The notes beneath the pieces are model-generated. The model was given only the letters and a program-made list of their open reading frames with translations. It did not search any database and was not told the DNA's origin. This document shows positions 41,173-53,409 of a stretch of 64,000 nucleotides of DNA, in pieces. The DNA is from Erinaceus europaeus. Taxonomy: Eukaryota; Chordata; Mammalia; Eulipotyphla; Erinaceidae. The position numbers were made by a program, and so were the translations under genes. Location of the stretch: assembly GCF_950295315.1 (NCBI RefSeq), contig NC_080164.1, positions 58,778,028 through 58,842,027 on the forward strand, read 5' to 3'. How positions within the stretch are numbered: the first letter of the stretch is position 1; each line of letters opens with the position of its first letter.

Positions 41173-42377
41173 TACACTTAAAATTTCTTGTAGTCATATT
41201 TTGCAGTTTGATTAAGAATTTTATTTTATACTCTTCAATTTAATCTTATAGGTAAAATATGAGACTATCTACACAGATTGGCCAATATTAAATGCTATTT
41301 AACCAATATTTAAACAACAACAAAAAAAAGAGGAATCCAAATGTGCTACAACTTAAAAACAACAACAACAACAAAAAAAAAACACCTGAATTTGGAAGAA
41401 AACATAAAATTCCCCAACACAAAAGAACAGAAATTAAGCTTAGTAATATATCATAATAGGTTAGTAGTAACTAAAGTAGTAAAATTATAAAAACTATAGT
41501 AAATTTATATAATCGATAAGTATATAAATGTTGTATAGGCCCATAGCTATACCTAGGAAAGATTTCAAAATTTTGTTAATATATAAAAGAAATATAATTC
41601 TAAAAAAAAAATGGAAGCTCAATTACATAACAAAATTTCAGACAGTTTAGAATGGATTGAATTACTTCATTCTACATCCATCAGGAACTTTATCTTCCTA
41701 TATAGTTGAATTATACATGTCCATGGCCTCAATTTCTATACCTATATATGAAGGAGTTAGACTCAAGTTATATGACTATTTCTGATCACTTGCCTTTCCT
41801 ACCTATAAAGGATCTCTTCAGGGAAGAATAGCTTTTTCTAGGTTTTTTTTTTTAAAGAATTTCCTGCATAGGTTCATTTTGACATTACCTTTTTTAATAT
41901 TAATTTTTTAACAGCAAATATAGTCAAAGAACAACCAAAACATTGGGGAGAAAATGACCCTTTACATATAGTTATCATAGTTATTCATCTTTATAGCTAA
42001 TGAATGAGAAAGAAAAAGAGGATGCTGTAATTATTTATTCATCAGCTCAGAATGCTATAACTATATACTGCAAGACAGTGAGCAAACTTAAGGATAATAT
42101 AGGGCCATGGGGAAAATCAGAAGCCCAGGAATCAAATGCTCCCCTTCCCCCTTCTCTCCTATTATTAGTGCACAGATGCTTGGGCAGCTCACCCCTTTCC
42201 TACCATTTTACTTTCATGTCTCACTTTGTTTTTTCTGATACTATGATTTCTATTACCATCTATCAGAAAACCTAGCTCTAGTTATGATCAACATAAGGTC
42301 ATGGAAAATATATAGTAACTGGTTTAATTTCCACACAGTTTTCACAGATTAGAGAAATTACTCAGAAAGCAATAAAG
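41173..42377. other. unique AT-rich sequence
   Basis: No gene or family recognised. Short (CAA)n at about 41360-41372. Confidence 0.5.
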
Positions 42378-42380
42378 GAA

Positions 42381-42463
<83 letters not shown>
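42378..42463. repeat. compound (TA)n(CA)n(TA)n(GA)n microsatellite
   Basis: Successive dinucleotide runs: TA, then CA, then TA, then GA, leading into an antisense SINE body. Confidence 0.92.
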
Positions 42464-42578
42464 CCTACAGCACTGCTTCGCCTCTAGGAAAGTTGCAAGT
42501 AGGGTGTGGGGGCTTAACCTGGGCCCTTGAGCATTGTAACATGTGCATTCAACCTGGCATGCCACTGCCCAAGCCCTG
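42463..42578 (-). mobile_element. SINE-A, antisense, tail replaced by microsatellite
   Basis: 'CCTACAGCACTGCTTCGCCT' to 'CTGGCATGCCACTGCCCAAG'. Its 3' side is the compound microsatellite at 42378. Confidence 0.85.
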
Positions 42579-42594
42579 TGCCCTGTTGGTTCAA

Positions 42595-43175
42595 TCTTCT
42601 AGGCATACACCAAAGTTAGTCCTTCTCATCTCCGACTTCCCTTTCCCTCCTAGCTAACATCATTTCTAAGCTCTCTTCCTGCATAAGCCACCTGTCTTTA
42701 TTTCCTTGTTTCCATTATTGTCTCCTTCCAATATGTTCTAAAGCCAGAAAGCAGTGAAATTTTAAAAGGATAAGTTAATAATAGCTCATTTTCCCGCGAG
42801 ATTCTATCACACTTAGAATAAATACAAAGATCTATCACAGCCCACAGACTCCATATGATTTGGCTCCTGATTCTTTCTCCAACCTTATGTCTCCTTATCA
42901 ATTCCTGGTTACCTTGTTGCCTCAGAACCATCACAGCCTTTGCACTTGCAAGTCCCTTTTCCTGGAATACCTAGATACCTGACAGGTAGACAGATACATG
43001 ACTTGCTTCCTCTTTTCATTCTCTGCCCTCTCCCTATGTCACCACCTCAGATAGAACAACTTTGGCTATGGTTTCAAAGCCAGGTCACTAATTTACTCTC
43101 TTTGCCAACTTTATTTTCTGTCCATAGCTGTTACTGCTATTAATTATTATTTTGGAGGTATATTTTCTGTCTAGC
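42595..43175 (+). mobile_element. ancient L2 fragment
   Basis: 'CACTTAGAATAAATACAAAG', 'CATATGATTTGGCTCCTGAT', 'AGCCTTTGCACTTGCAAGTC', 'CCTGGAATACC' match the L2 3' region in order. Confidence 0.75.
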
Positions 43176-43289
43176 CACACAGCGATTTTTTTAACCTTTA
43201 AAAATTTGTTGACTAAATATAGCATTGTTATTATGTCATATTACAGTTTTCTTTGTCAGAAACATATATGCTTTTAAAATAGCATATCT

Positions 43290-43430
43290 ATTTTAGTGAG
43301 AGAGATACAGGGAGGAAGATAGAAAGACCTGAGCACTACTCAGCTCTGGCTGATGATGGTGGTTGGGATTGAACCTAGGACCACAGAATCTTAGGCATGA
43401 AATTTGTTTACATTATTCTATCTCTCTAGT
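43290..43430 (-). mobile_element. SINE-C, antisense
   Basis: 'GAGCACTACTCAGCTCTGGC', 'GGGATTGAACCTAGGACCAC', 'TACATTATTCTATCTCTC'. Confidence 0.82.
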
Positions 43431-43437
43431 AAAAAAA

Positions 43438-43562
43438 AAAAAAAAATCATTAACTACTTTTACTTAATTTTTTTTTTTTTGGCTAGAAAATTTTTTTTGG
43501 CTTATTTTTTTTTTGGCTAGAAAAAAATCATTAACTACTTTGACTTAATTTTTTTTTACTTA
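43438..43562. repeat. ~85-bp local duplication, T-rich
   Basis: 'AAAAAATCATTAACTACTTT' then ACTTAATTTTTTT occurs at about 43440 and again at about 43525. A short 'TTTTTTTTGGCTAGAAAA' also repeats between. Confidence 0.8.
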
Positions 43563-43564
43563 AT

Positions 43565-44185
43565 TTTTTTTTTGGTAGATGATTCAGAGAAACTTTGAAA
43601 ATATTCACTGGAAATTACAAATCTTGACCCATTCATATCCTCCGCCTGGCGTATTATCATTAACTTAAAATAATTCAGATACTGGCTGCAATATTTTAAA
43701 GGGTTTCCTTAAAGATATAAATTCTCATCAAAATCAAATACTAAAAGCTCATGAAGAAAAAAACATACAGAAAGACAGTATAATGTATTTATTTAATGTA
43801 TTTCCATATATATGTATATATATATGTTGTACGCCTTTTAAATGATGACAAGCAGGTGAAACCTGGAAGAGAGGCAGCTGCTAGAGATGAGAACATGAGG
43901 TCATCAACACCTGAGAGCATGTGTCCACCACAGGGAGTGACTAACTGCCTCAAGCATGAGTGCAGTTTCAGAGAACAAGATGTAAAACTGGGCCCTGAAT
44001 GACAACCAAAATTTGTGTTGACAAGTAGGAAAAGGAGCCAGCAAAAAAACCTAGAAGAGGACAGTGAGGTAAAGGGAAAGCAAATATTGACTATGTTGAA
44101 TTACTGACCAAAAATGTTTTCAGGTATACAAAATGCCATAGAGAGGTCAAAGATGAATTCTTGAAATTCCAGCAAATGACAACTA

Positions 44186-44187
<2 letters not shown>
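43565..44187. other. unique sequence
   Basis: No gene or family recognised. Short (TA)n at about 43804-43825. Confidence 0.45.

Positions 44188-44232
<45 letters not shown>
44188..44232. repeat. (CA)n microsatellite
   Basis: About 22 pure CA units. Confidence 0.97.
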
Positions 44233-44633
44233 ATTACTGGAGTGTGATCAAGAAAGAATAAAAGTGAGCATGCAGAGAAAACGAGCGCTTTTTAACAGCC
44301 TCTTACCAAATTAGCAAAGCATCCTTTGGAATTGTGTTTCATGTTATTTCCTAGTTCTTTCCTGTTTAATTTTCAGCATGGCCTCCAGTCATTTTAGTAT
44401 TAAACTTCTGAATTCAGTGTTTAGTATTATAATAAGAGTTTCATTCTGAGCAGGCTAAGCAAGAAATAAAAGAAGACAGAAAACATACAGGCAAATTAAT
44501 TTAGGATTCTTCCACAAACTGTGTTGTTGTTAATATTATACTAGCTTATTATCTTATGCTAGTATTTTTGCAGTTATTTTTTCATAAATCTGACAAAGAA
44601 TTGTTAAAGGACAACAAAATATTCAAATGACAA
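44233..44633. other. unique AT-rich sequence
   Basis: No gene or family recognised. Confidence 0.5.
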
Positions 44634-44685
44634 AATTTTTTTTTTCAAACCAGAGCATTGTTCAGCTCTGGCGTATGGTGGTGCA
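44634..44685 (-). mobile_element. SINE-C fragment (3' part), antisense
   Basis: 'CCAGAGCATTGTTCAGCTCT' and 'GGCGTATGGTGGTGCATAG'. The tRNA head is cut off by the next SINE. Confidence 0.75.
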
Positions 44686-44689
44686 TAGG

Positions 44690-44694
44690 TTTGT

Positions 44695-44733
<39 letters not shown>

Positions 44734-44918
44734 TTATTGGATAGAGACAGAGAAATTGAAGAGAGGAGGAGATAGAGATGGAATGAGACAGATACCTGCT
44801 GCCCTGCTTCACCACTTGTGAAGCTTTCCTCCTGCAGGTAGGGACCAGAGGCTTGAACTTGCCCAAGCCTTGCACACTGGAGTGTGAGTGCTTAACCAGG
44901 TGCGCCACCGCCTAGCCT
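44690..44918 (-). mobile_element. SINE-A, antisense, with (TTTA)n tail
   Basis: (TTTA)n at 44692-44733 (grown tail), 'TATTGGATAGAGACAGAGAA', end 'AACCAGGTGCGCCACCGCCT'. Confidence 0.92.
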
Positions 44919-44994
44919 AGAATTTTTTAAGTACATGTTGGATTTAATGAGAATCTAGCTAAATAAAGGAAGGCTTTAAGAACATCAGGTCTGG

Positions 44995-45289
44995 GGTCGG
45001 GCAGTAGCAGAGTGGGTTAAGCGCATGTGGCGCAAAGCTCAAGGACTGGCATAAGGCTCCAGGTTCGAGCCCCCGGATCCCCACCTGCAAGGAAGGCGCT
45101 TCATATGGGTGAAGCAGGTCTGCAGGTGTCTCTTTCTCTCCCCATCTCTGTCTTCCCTTCCTCTCTCCATTTATTTCTGTCCTATCCAACAACAACATCC
45201 ACAACAACAACAATAATAACTACAACAACAATAAAACAAGGGCAACAAAAAGGGAAAATAAATAATAATAAATTTTTTTTTTAAAAAAT
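44995..45289 (+). mobile_element. SINE-B, complete
   Basis: 'GGTCGGGCAGTAGCAGAGTG', B box 'GGTTCGAGCCCCCGG', CAA/AAT-rich part, 'AAGGGCAACAAAAAGGGAAA'. TSD ATCAGGTCTGG at 44984-44994 and 45290-45300. Confidence 0.95.
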
Positions 45290-45450
45290 ATCAGGTCTGG
45301 AGATCATTTTGAAAAGGAAGTGGTAGAATTAATGTGACTTCTATAACGTCATCTTTTATTTTTCCTTTTGGTTTAGAGAATTTGACTAAAAGACAAAATG
45401 AACTGACAGAGATAAAAAGGATATTCTTGGATCAAAAAGTATGTAACTAT

Positions 45451-45595
45451 TTTTCTTTTTTTTTTTTTGTCATAATCAGAGCTTCTCTGCTCTAAGCCAA
45501 CCTTTTCATATAGAAAAAGACAAAGAGGGAAAGATACCGCAACACTGAAACTTCCCCTAGTGAGGGTGGGCTCTAACATGGGTGGTGTGCATGAC
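45451..45595 (-). mobile_element. tRNA-type SINE (F-like), antisense
   Basis: T-run, GA-rich part, 'CACTGAAACTTCCCCTAGTG', 'GGGTGGTGTGCATGACT'. Confidence 0.65.
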
Positions 45596-45794
45596 TATTG
45601 ATTTTAGAAAGAGTATAATGAGTAACAATGATATGTACCTATAAAAAGAAAAATATTTAAGACAACATAGAACAATTTCTATTTACATGCACCCAAATTT
45701 GATTTATACACTAAAAATCTTACTCAGAAAAAAAGACTTTGCATATTCCTTTCTTTTAGAATAAATCTCTTTCACTTGTAAATGTAATATTTTA

Positions 45795-46300
45795 TAAATT
45801 TCATTCATCTATTCAACTAATATTGATTAAATGATTATTATGGACACTCTTTTAGGTAATTCAGATAAATTGGTGAACAAAAAAGAGATGCCTGCCCCAT
45901 GCAGCCTAGATGCTATTTGGGAAAAGACAACAAAAAATATGTATCATAAACAAATAATGGCTTAACTTTTAGGTGATCGATTCAGAATTAAAAATGTAGA
46001 GTAGAGAATGGGGATGCAGATGGTTCTAATTTTTAATATTTAAAGTAGGGCTTACTGGTGCCATCTGAAAGACTTGAAGGATTTAAAGAAGGGGAGGCAG
46101 TTGACCAACTAGGAATGTAGGAAAGCAGTTTCCAGGCAGCAGGAAGAGACAGTAGGAAAAAAAAAAAAAGGAAAAAAAACTCTAGTGTTTTAAGAACAGA
46201 AGAGAGACCTGAGTGACTTGAGGAGAGTGAGGGAAAAGAGTAGCAGGAGGTAATCAGAAGTTCATGGCTTAGGGCTTTGAGGTGACAGTAAATGGGGGCT
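45795..46300 (-). mobile_element. ancient L2 fragment, antisense
   Basis: 'TTCATCTATTCAACTAATAT', 'AATTGGTGAACAAAAAAGAG', 'TGCCTGCCCCATGCAGCCTA' and later 'AGTTTCCAGGCAGCAGGAAG' follow the reversed L2 3' end. Confidence 0.68.
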
Positions 46301-46480
46301 ATTACAGAGTTTTGGGATCCTGTCAGTTCTAATGGATCCCCTGGCTGTTATGTGTGAGAGAAAGAGAGAGTACAGAGACAGGTGAGTAGACCCTGGCAAT
46401 TATTTAAGTCAGAGGTGATAGTCCAGTCTGTGGAACTTGCAAGAAATAATTGAGTTATTTTAACACAGAAATTTTTTACT

Positions 46481-46827
46481 TTTTTTTTTTTTTGCCTCCA
46501 GGGTTATTGCTGGGGCTCGGTGCCTGCACCACGAATCCACTGCTCCTGGAGACCATTTTTTCCCCTTTTGTTGCCCTTGTTGTATCGTCGATATGGTTAT
46601 TATTATTGCTCCCATTGTTGTTGGATAGGACAGAGAGAAATGGAGAGAGGAGGGGAAGGCAAAGAGGGGGGAAAGAAAGACAGACACCTGTAGACCTGCT
46701 TCACCGCCTGTGAAGTGACATCCCCCCTTCCACAGGTGGGGAATCAGGGGCTCAAACTGGAATCCTTATGCAGGTCCCTGCACTTCGCGCCATGTGCGCT
46801 TAATTGCTGCACTACCGTCCAGCCCCC
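46481..46827 (-). mobile_element. SINE-B with 3' hairpin module, antisense
   Basis: T-run, module in reverse ('GCCTCCAGGGTTATTGCTGG' to 'CTGCTCCTGGAGACC'), 'CCCCTTTTGTTGCCCTTGTT', body and tRNA end. Flank repeat CAGAAATTTTT (about 46465 and 46828). Clearest antisense module copy. Confidence 0.94.
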
Positions 46828-46829
46828 CA

Positions 46830-49073
46830 GAAATTTTTAACTTTTGTCCTAGTTATGTACATATTTCATCATGATTTCTAAACATCACACTGATTGAGGC
46901 CAGGATTCATGTTCCTGCTTATATTTCCAACAAGAGAGCTCAGTAATATTTTGAACAAATGAACAGTCACTAGACAAAGAACCTAGCTTATCAATATCTC
47001 CAACACACAAGCCTGGACTTCGAGGCATATTTATGAATAGACAATAGCACCACCAAGAGTATCAACTTTGAATAAGAATAGCAAAAAAAAATTACATACT
47101 GTATAGCTCATGGGGGAAAACACAAAGGGAATGTCCTTCAGATACATTAATTTTATTTAACTATTTTCAAATTTCTAGAAGTAATCTACTGCTTCTTCAT
47201 TTTTCTCTGCTTTCTACTTAAAGCAAAATTGTTGCCAAGGGAGAAAGAAATTTCTAGAGAATTCAAGTTCACAACAGATTTTGTCATAAAAATATTTATT
47301 ATAAGTAAGAGCCAACTAAATGACAAGCCATAATGCTAACTCTTACTGTAGTTGACACTGCAAGGAAGAAATCTATCTCTGTCTTTAATTCCATTAAAGT
47401 AATAAAAAAATGCATACAAAATAAATAACTTCTCTGATATATACATACTTAGCATTACAATAGCCAAGTGGTGTACTATTAAGTCACTAATTTCTGAAAC
47501 TTCAATATAGCAAGAGAGAAATTCTTTAGAAAAAAAAAGTACCAACAGTAATATTCATTTGTATGTATTTAATATAGAATATACTAAAGAATCTTCCTTT
47601 TTAAGCATACAGATTTTAAAAATACAAAATCCAGTTTGGGTGGAAAGTTAAAGAAAACCTGCTATACGCAGTGTGGAAGTAATTTATGCGTACACATGAA
47701 AAAGTCAGGAAGGAAGAAGATTTCAGTATCTCCTAAAAATACGTCAGTCTGGGATCTAGATGCAATTCCTAATTGTAATCTAAAGGAAAAAATTGCATCT
47801 TTACCATTTTCTTTTAACTGTTTCTGAGGATTAAGTTTAATTTATAATGAATGTAATTAGAAAATGTCAGAGAGGTTAGTGTTTTGAGATAGTTCTTCTA
47901 TCTAATCTGTTCACAAATATTTCCCAGCAGAAGATGCAATCACTACCTTTTGGAAAGTTAAAATTTTTATGAGAAAAAGAGATAAACATACATTTTACAG
48001 TGCTTGGACAGAACCAGGCCCAAGGTGCTGCCCACAACGGGGAAAGCCAATAGCAGTGTCAGCTAGAGTGATAGTGGAAGACTGGAGGTAGGATGTTCTT
48101 TTCTGAGGTTTAAAGGAACTAAAATAGGAAATAATGAGAGTCTGAACATAAAAAATGGTAACAGGAATGAAAAGGGGCAAGTTCAAGATATAGTTAGGAA
48201 ATAGATCATAAAAATGTAGTCTTGACTGCTCAGGGAGAATGGAGAGCAAGGAGTTTAGGACAACTGCCATTTCTCTAGCCAGAGAGGCTGGCTGACTGGA
48301 AGGCTATTTACTCTGAGGCTAAGAAGTACAGGAAACAAAACAAAACAAAGCAAGAATGACAAATTGAAATAAAAGATCTGGCATATTGTATATTTGAGGT
48401 TATAGCTAAATTTGCAAATAGGAATTTGTAGTCTGAAGTCATTCTACCTATCAAGCGTATCCACAGCCACGAATATTACTGAGATCATTGAGGCACACTT
48501 AGACAAATTTCTTTAATTTTCTCTGGACTCCAAATAAAAAGAACAGATTTTTTCCCCCTGCTTTATTGAAAGTTTGTGCTATGAAACTTTGCATTTACAA
48601 GAGGCCTATATTAGTACCTGTTTTTCTAGCCAAAAGAAAGCCAGAGATGTTCATTTTTATAATAAAAGGTGAAAAGTAAAACTAGCCCTCTGCACTTGTT
48701 CTGAAGCCGAGTCAATGTGCTAGGCATCCACCTTGGCATGCCACAGCCCCAGAAGCAGTTAATGCAGATGATGTCCTTATCAAATCACTTATTAACAATA
48801 TAGCTATTGTTTTATGTCTTCTTTATTATTTGACAGGATTATTTGATAGACTATTTTTTTAATTTGGGAATATTAAAAATTCCATGTAATGAATGGTAAT
48901 TACCTCTTCATTTTGTGCTATTTCAGCTTACAAAAAATTCCACAGGAATAGTACTTTCAGGTAGTGGAGGAAACTGGCATTGGCAAGACAGTAGTAAATG
49001 ATATAGATCTGGGGTTGGTGAATATTGTCCGACTTTAGACCTTCCGTCATGCACTTGAAAACATAGCTTCCTT
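46830..49073. other. repeat-poor unique sequence
   Basis: About 2.2 kb with no recognised SINE, L1 or LTR. 46900-46965 faintly resembles an L2 end. Short frames such as the 91 codons at 47995-48270 (-) have no recognised domain. Confidence 0.45.
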
Positions 49074-49084
49074 TTGAATACATT

Positions 49085-49090
49085 TTTTTG

Positions 49091-49127
<37 letters not shown>

Positions 49128-49244
49128 AAACCAGAGCACTGCTCAGCTCTGGTTTATGGTGGTGCAGGGGATTGAACCTGGGACTTAGGAGCCTCAGACA
49201 TGAGAGTCTCTTTGCATAACCATTATGTTATCTACCCCTGACCC
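49085..49244 (-). mobile_element. SINE-C, antisense, with (TC)n and TSD
   Basis: (TC)n at 49091-49124, 'CCAGAGCACTGCTCAGCTCT', 'GGGGATTGAACCTGGGACTT', end 'TATGTTATCTACCCCTGACC'. TSD TTGAATACATT at 49074-49084 and 49245-49255. Confidence 0.95.
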
Positions 49245-49477
49245 TTGAATACATTCTTTTCTACTCTGTTTCCTCAATGAAATCTCAGTATGTAATATGT
49301 TAGCAAATGTCAGTACCTATAGTGGAAAATAAAACAGTGGTGTTCTAAATATTTTATTTACAAGTTAAAACTTACAGTTTTTTATTTGAGATCTTAACTT
49401 AAAATTAATTCACTCTTCAAAATTTGGAAACATTTCAATAGCTGGTAGATTTCATCACTCAAAGACACTCATACCAT

Positions 49478-49999
49478 AAAAAGAGTTGGAATATAACTAA
49501 AATAGGACTATTAACTATCTACAAAATGGAGAACCCCTCAACTCTTCATCTGAACTATTCCAGCCTTTAGGCTCATGATTAGTCAACAATTTGTTTGGCT
49601 CTATATGTTAACTCTTTTTTCAGCCACAAGGTTCCAGATGCTACCATGATGCCAGCTGGACTTCCCTAGGCAGATGACCCCACCCATATGTCCTGGAGCC
49701 CCACTTCCCCAGAGCCCCGCTCCACTAAGGAAAAAGAGAGACAGGCTGGGAGTATGGATCGACCTGCCAATGCCCATGTTCAGCGGGAAAGCAATTATAT
49801 AAGCCAGATCTTCCACCTTCTGCATCCCACAATGGCCTTGGGTCCATACTCCCAAAGGGATAAAGAACAGGAAAGCTATCAAGGGAGGGTATGGGAATGG
49901 AGTTCTGGTGGTGGGAATTGTATGGAGTTGTACACCTTTTATCCTATGGTTTTTGTCAGTGTTTCCCTTTTATAAGTAAACTAAAAAAAAAAAAAAAAA
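49478..49999 (+). mobile_element. family Y 3' end
   Basis: Sense Y, 5'-truncated. It starts near 'GGAATATAACTAAAATAGGA', passes 'CAACAATTTGTTTGGCTCTA' and 'GGGAGTATGGATCGACCTGC', and ends 'GGTGGTGGGAATTGTATGGA' plus an A-run of about 20. Open frames on both strands are incidental. Confidence 0.85.
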
Positions 50000-50384
50000 A
50001 AGATGAAAATCTCTAATGATTTGTCACGTTTGCATTAGTATTTTTTCTTTCTGCTTTCAAATCTGCACATCAACAACTGCCATAGACTGAATTCTTTCTG
50101 AAGCAAGACATTCTGAGTCAGAAATCTAACATATTACTTTTCAATTCCCATTAATTAATTCCCACAGTTTTAATAACCAACACTCTTGAATAATGTAGTA
50201 CTAGGATGTTCTTTTTCAAGATCTTTAACACTAGAGATAGAGGTTAGACAACTCATTCATAAATGAGTCAGTTTTCCTTAGACAACACAAATATGGTCTA
50301 CCAATAAATCCACCATTCCAAAGCTAACTAGATTTTATCTATTTATTATAATATAAGGAGCTCAGCAACAAAAAGCATTGTCTA
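50000..50384. other. unique AT-rich sequence
   Basis: No gene or family recognised. Confidence 0.5.
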
Positions 50385-50632
50385 AATCAATCTTTTTCAG
50401 ATTGCAATTTGTGACCCATTTGTGGCTCCTGAAATCAATATGGTGAGTCATAACCAGTATTTTTACAAAATGAAATTGAATATTGTACAATAAATAATCT
50501 CAGAATGTATTACATTTTATAAGAAATGTACAGCTCTGTGAAAGTTTCATATGTATATACCTAATGTAAATTTTTTTCTTGCCAAGAGTTGCATTCAAAG
50601 AAACCTAAAAACCACTGGTTTAAATAGCCTTG
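50385..50632. mobile_element. relic of a nonautonomous DNA transposon (hAT-like)
   Basis: 'AATTTGTGACCCATTTGTGG', 'TGGTGAGTCATAACCAGTAT' and the right end 'AAACCTAAAAACCACTGGTT' resemble an ancient mammal-wide MER-type element with CAGTGGTT-like ends. Family not certain. Confidence 0.5.
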
Positions 50633-51587
50633 TCCATGGATGTTGTCGAAAAATGTCAGGGATTTGTAGCTCAACTATGAAGTGAAAATACATTTTATGA
50701 AATGTGAAGATTTATTTCTGTACAATAGCTCTCTGTAAACCAAGAACTCACTTATTTCAAGCTGTCAAATATCTTAGAGAATAATACCTAACAAATAGGA
50801 TCAAAGGTTTTTCTCATACTGTGTTTTGTTACTAAAAATATATGGTCCAACATCACTAACTGACAGATTCTCACTTACTTGAGTTAGTCTTGCTATTTAG
50901 TAGTAATTATGGACAGGAATCTTGTTCTTGCATTGATTTGGTATTTGACTTTATAATAAATCAGAAGTTAAGATACAAAATGTACTGTATGAGTCCTTAG
51001 TGTATGAGAATCCTTAAAAGATTAGAAAGCAACTACAATTTTCATGAAAACATATAAAGGCATATGTTATTATAACCTATGCACACAGATATCTTATTAA
51101 TGTATAAGAACTATAATATTCTACTTTATTCTGAAAGAAATAATGAAGAATACAAATACGATTATAGTGAGGACACATCACTATAATTATACTTCATTGT
51201 AATATTATGAGTAGCCCAAAAACATAAAATTCTGCACACAATGTTTAATTTATGCCATCAAGAATTGAATAGGTTTTATCCATGAAATTGGTGCAAATCT
51301 TGGCCTAATACCAAGCACCCAGTTATTCTTCATCCTATAATTACTTAACTAATAGTTTTTCAAATGTAAAGTAGTAGCCATCACTAAAGTATAAGTCAGG
51401 AGTTTTACCTGAACTTGAAATAGTCTTCTTTGAAGAAAGCTGTAGTAAGTGTAATGTTTTAATATATAAATGTTATTAATGTAACACTGTAGTAAGTGTT
51501 ATATTTTATTTCATTTCTATCATTCCATTCTTTAGGTTCTTTATGGTGTTTTTTTAAAAATCCATAATATAATTCTATGAGAGTTAA
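50633..51587. other. unique AT-rich sequence
   Basis: No gene or family recognised. 'GTAGTAAGTGT' and 'ATGTTATTAATGTAACACT' repeat locally near 51440-51505. Confidence 0.45.
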
Positions 51588-51905
51588 CATAATAGACTGT
51601 AACAGCTGTTATGGTCTATTGTGTAAATAAGTAATTACAGAATTTACAGACTATCATGTAAATATGTAATTATGGACTTTTTAAAATGTGCATTATTTAC
51701 TCGATAGTCTATCGTTTACATATGTAATTATGGACTTTAAAACATGTATTATTTACTCAGTCTGTAACAGCTCTTGGGACAGAGTCGTTCTGGCCTATCG
51801 GATAAACATGTAATTACAGAAATTTTTTAAATATGTATTATTTATCTGATAGTGTGGATACAGATTATCACATCCATATGTAATCACAGATTTTTAAGAA
51901 ATAGT
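51588..51905. repeat. diverged minisatellite, ~5 units
   Basis: The phrase TATC-N(3-5)-A-ATATGTAATTAYRGA recurs with starts near 51614, 51651, 51709, 51794 and 51865, each followed by a TTTTTAAAATRTGTATTATT-like part where complete. A second phrase, CTGTAACAGCT, precedes the first and fourth units, giving a longer period. Confidence 0.75.
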
Positions 51906-52654
51906 TATCATCATTTTGTATAATGCTTTCTCAAGTTGACTCAGAGATTTTCAGTTCATGAATCAGTTACCCAGAACTATACAGAGACTTCACTGTATAG
52001 ATTATTTGAAAAGAGTGGTGGTTTCTGGCAATTCATTCTCAGAAATTTTCAAAATTCTCAAAGCAAGTAAAGAATTAGCAACCCTCTGAAGAAAATAAAA
52101 TCAAGTCATTTTGAAAAGATACTTTTATAATAATCTTTTTTCATAATTTTTATAGAACTATAAAATATATTTTTTAAAATAGAATTCCTTAACATATCTG
52201 GTTTCTCTAAGGTAATGCATTTGTGATACATTTCACCTGTTGTCTTTTTCTTCTATATTTAATGATCAACATTTCCTTAGAATGATAATTTAAACAACTA
52301 ACTAATTTCTGTGGTATAAATACTCCCAACAACAACAGCAAAAAAAAATTATGTTGTTATCGTTTGGGTGTTTATACCACAGCAATTCTAGATATCAAAG
52401 GAATAGCCCTTAACTCAATGTCACTAAACTGTAAATCTTGTTGGTAGAAGTCTGTTTAAGCATGTTACTGATTCTTAAACTATTTCAGATTAATTTATAA
52501 TAACTGAACCTCACTTGCTATAGTATCTAAAGGGAGTTAAAAACTAAAGTCTGATTGGTAAGGGCACATCAGACATTTAAACTTAAAATTCTGTGACATA
52601 CCTTCAGTTAAGAGCCAGTAAGGCTCAGAGTTGAAATTAAGAAACAAGGACAGT
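51906..52654. other. unique AT-rich sequence
   Basis: No gene or family recognised. Confidence 0.5.
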
Positions 52655-52915
52655 CAGAACAACATAAAGTAAAAACGTGTACTGGGTATGATGTGTCACA
52701 CCAAAGTAGAGGACTCTGAGGAAGGAGTGAAGGGGTTGGGGTAGAGTGGAGCTGGGGTTCTAGAACATGATGATGGAGAAGGACTTAGGTAGGGAGTGGA
52801 GTACATCTTGAGGACACCTATCATGGGGAGATGAGAAATTATACCTATATGTCAACAACTATACTGTAAACCATTAACTTCCCCTCACCCCCAATAAAAT
52901 GGAAAAAAATATTAG
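52655..52915 (+). mobile_element. family X 3' end
   Basis: 'GTGTCACACCAAAGTAGAGG', 'TTCTAGAACATGATGATGGA', 'CTGTAAACCATTAACTTCCC', 'CCAATAAAATGGAAAAAAA'. It extends X about 100 bp further 5' than the copy at 20441. Confidence 0.7.
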
Positions 52916-53124
52916 GAATCATGAAGTGACCCCTTATTAGTTCAGAAAATGTCTTGGCTTATTTAAGTTATTAAGCAGAACTTTCTGGGGGGCGGGAGGC
53001 TAGAGAGGACATTATTTGGCATGTTGAGGTTATTCATTAAAATTGAAGCATAGCTATGAAAGAAATAATCTGGCAAACAAGTTTCAGAAGTGATTTAATA
53101 TCAAGTGCATGGTTAAACTTTTTA

Positions 53125-53392
53125 TTTATTTATTTATTCCCTTTTGTTGCCCGTGTTGTTTTATTGTTGTAGTTATTATTGTTGTTGTCGTTGTTGGATA
53201 GGACAGAGAGAAATGGAGAGAGGAGGGGAAGACAGAGAGGAGGAGAGAAAGATAGACACCTGCAGACCTGCTTTACCGCCTGTGAAGCGACTCCCCTGCA
53301 GGTGGGGATCCGGGGTTCAAACCGGAATCCTTATGCCGGTCCTTGTGCTTTGTGCCACCTGCGCTTAACCCGCTGCGCTACAGCGCGAATCC
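53125..53392 (-). mobile_element. SINE-B, antisense, 17-bp TSD
   Basis: 'CCCTTTTGTTGCCCGTGTTG', body, tRNA end 'AACCCGCTGCGCTACAGCGC'. No 3' module. Perfect TSD CATGGTTAAACTTTTTA at 53108-53124 and 53393-53409, the longest in the window. Confidence 0.96.
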
Positions 53393-53409
53393 CATGGTTA
53401 AACTTTTTA

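Noticed and set aside
44692..44733. Regular repeats that might suggest a CRISPR-like array
   Set aside because: It is a (TTTA)n SINE tail. No spacer-repeat array occurs anywhere, and the window is eukaryotic.
47995..48270. 91-codon minus-strand frame in repeat-poor DNA
   Set aside because: No domain, no codon-level sign of coding, no neighbouring exon signal.
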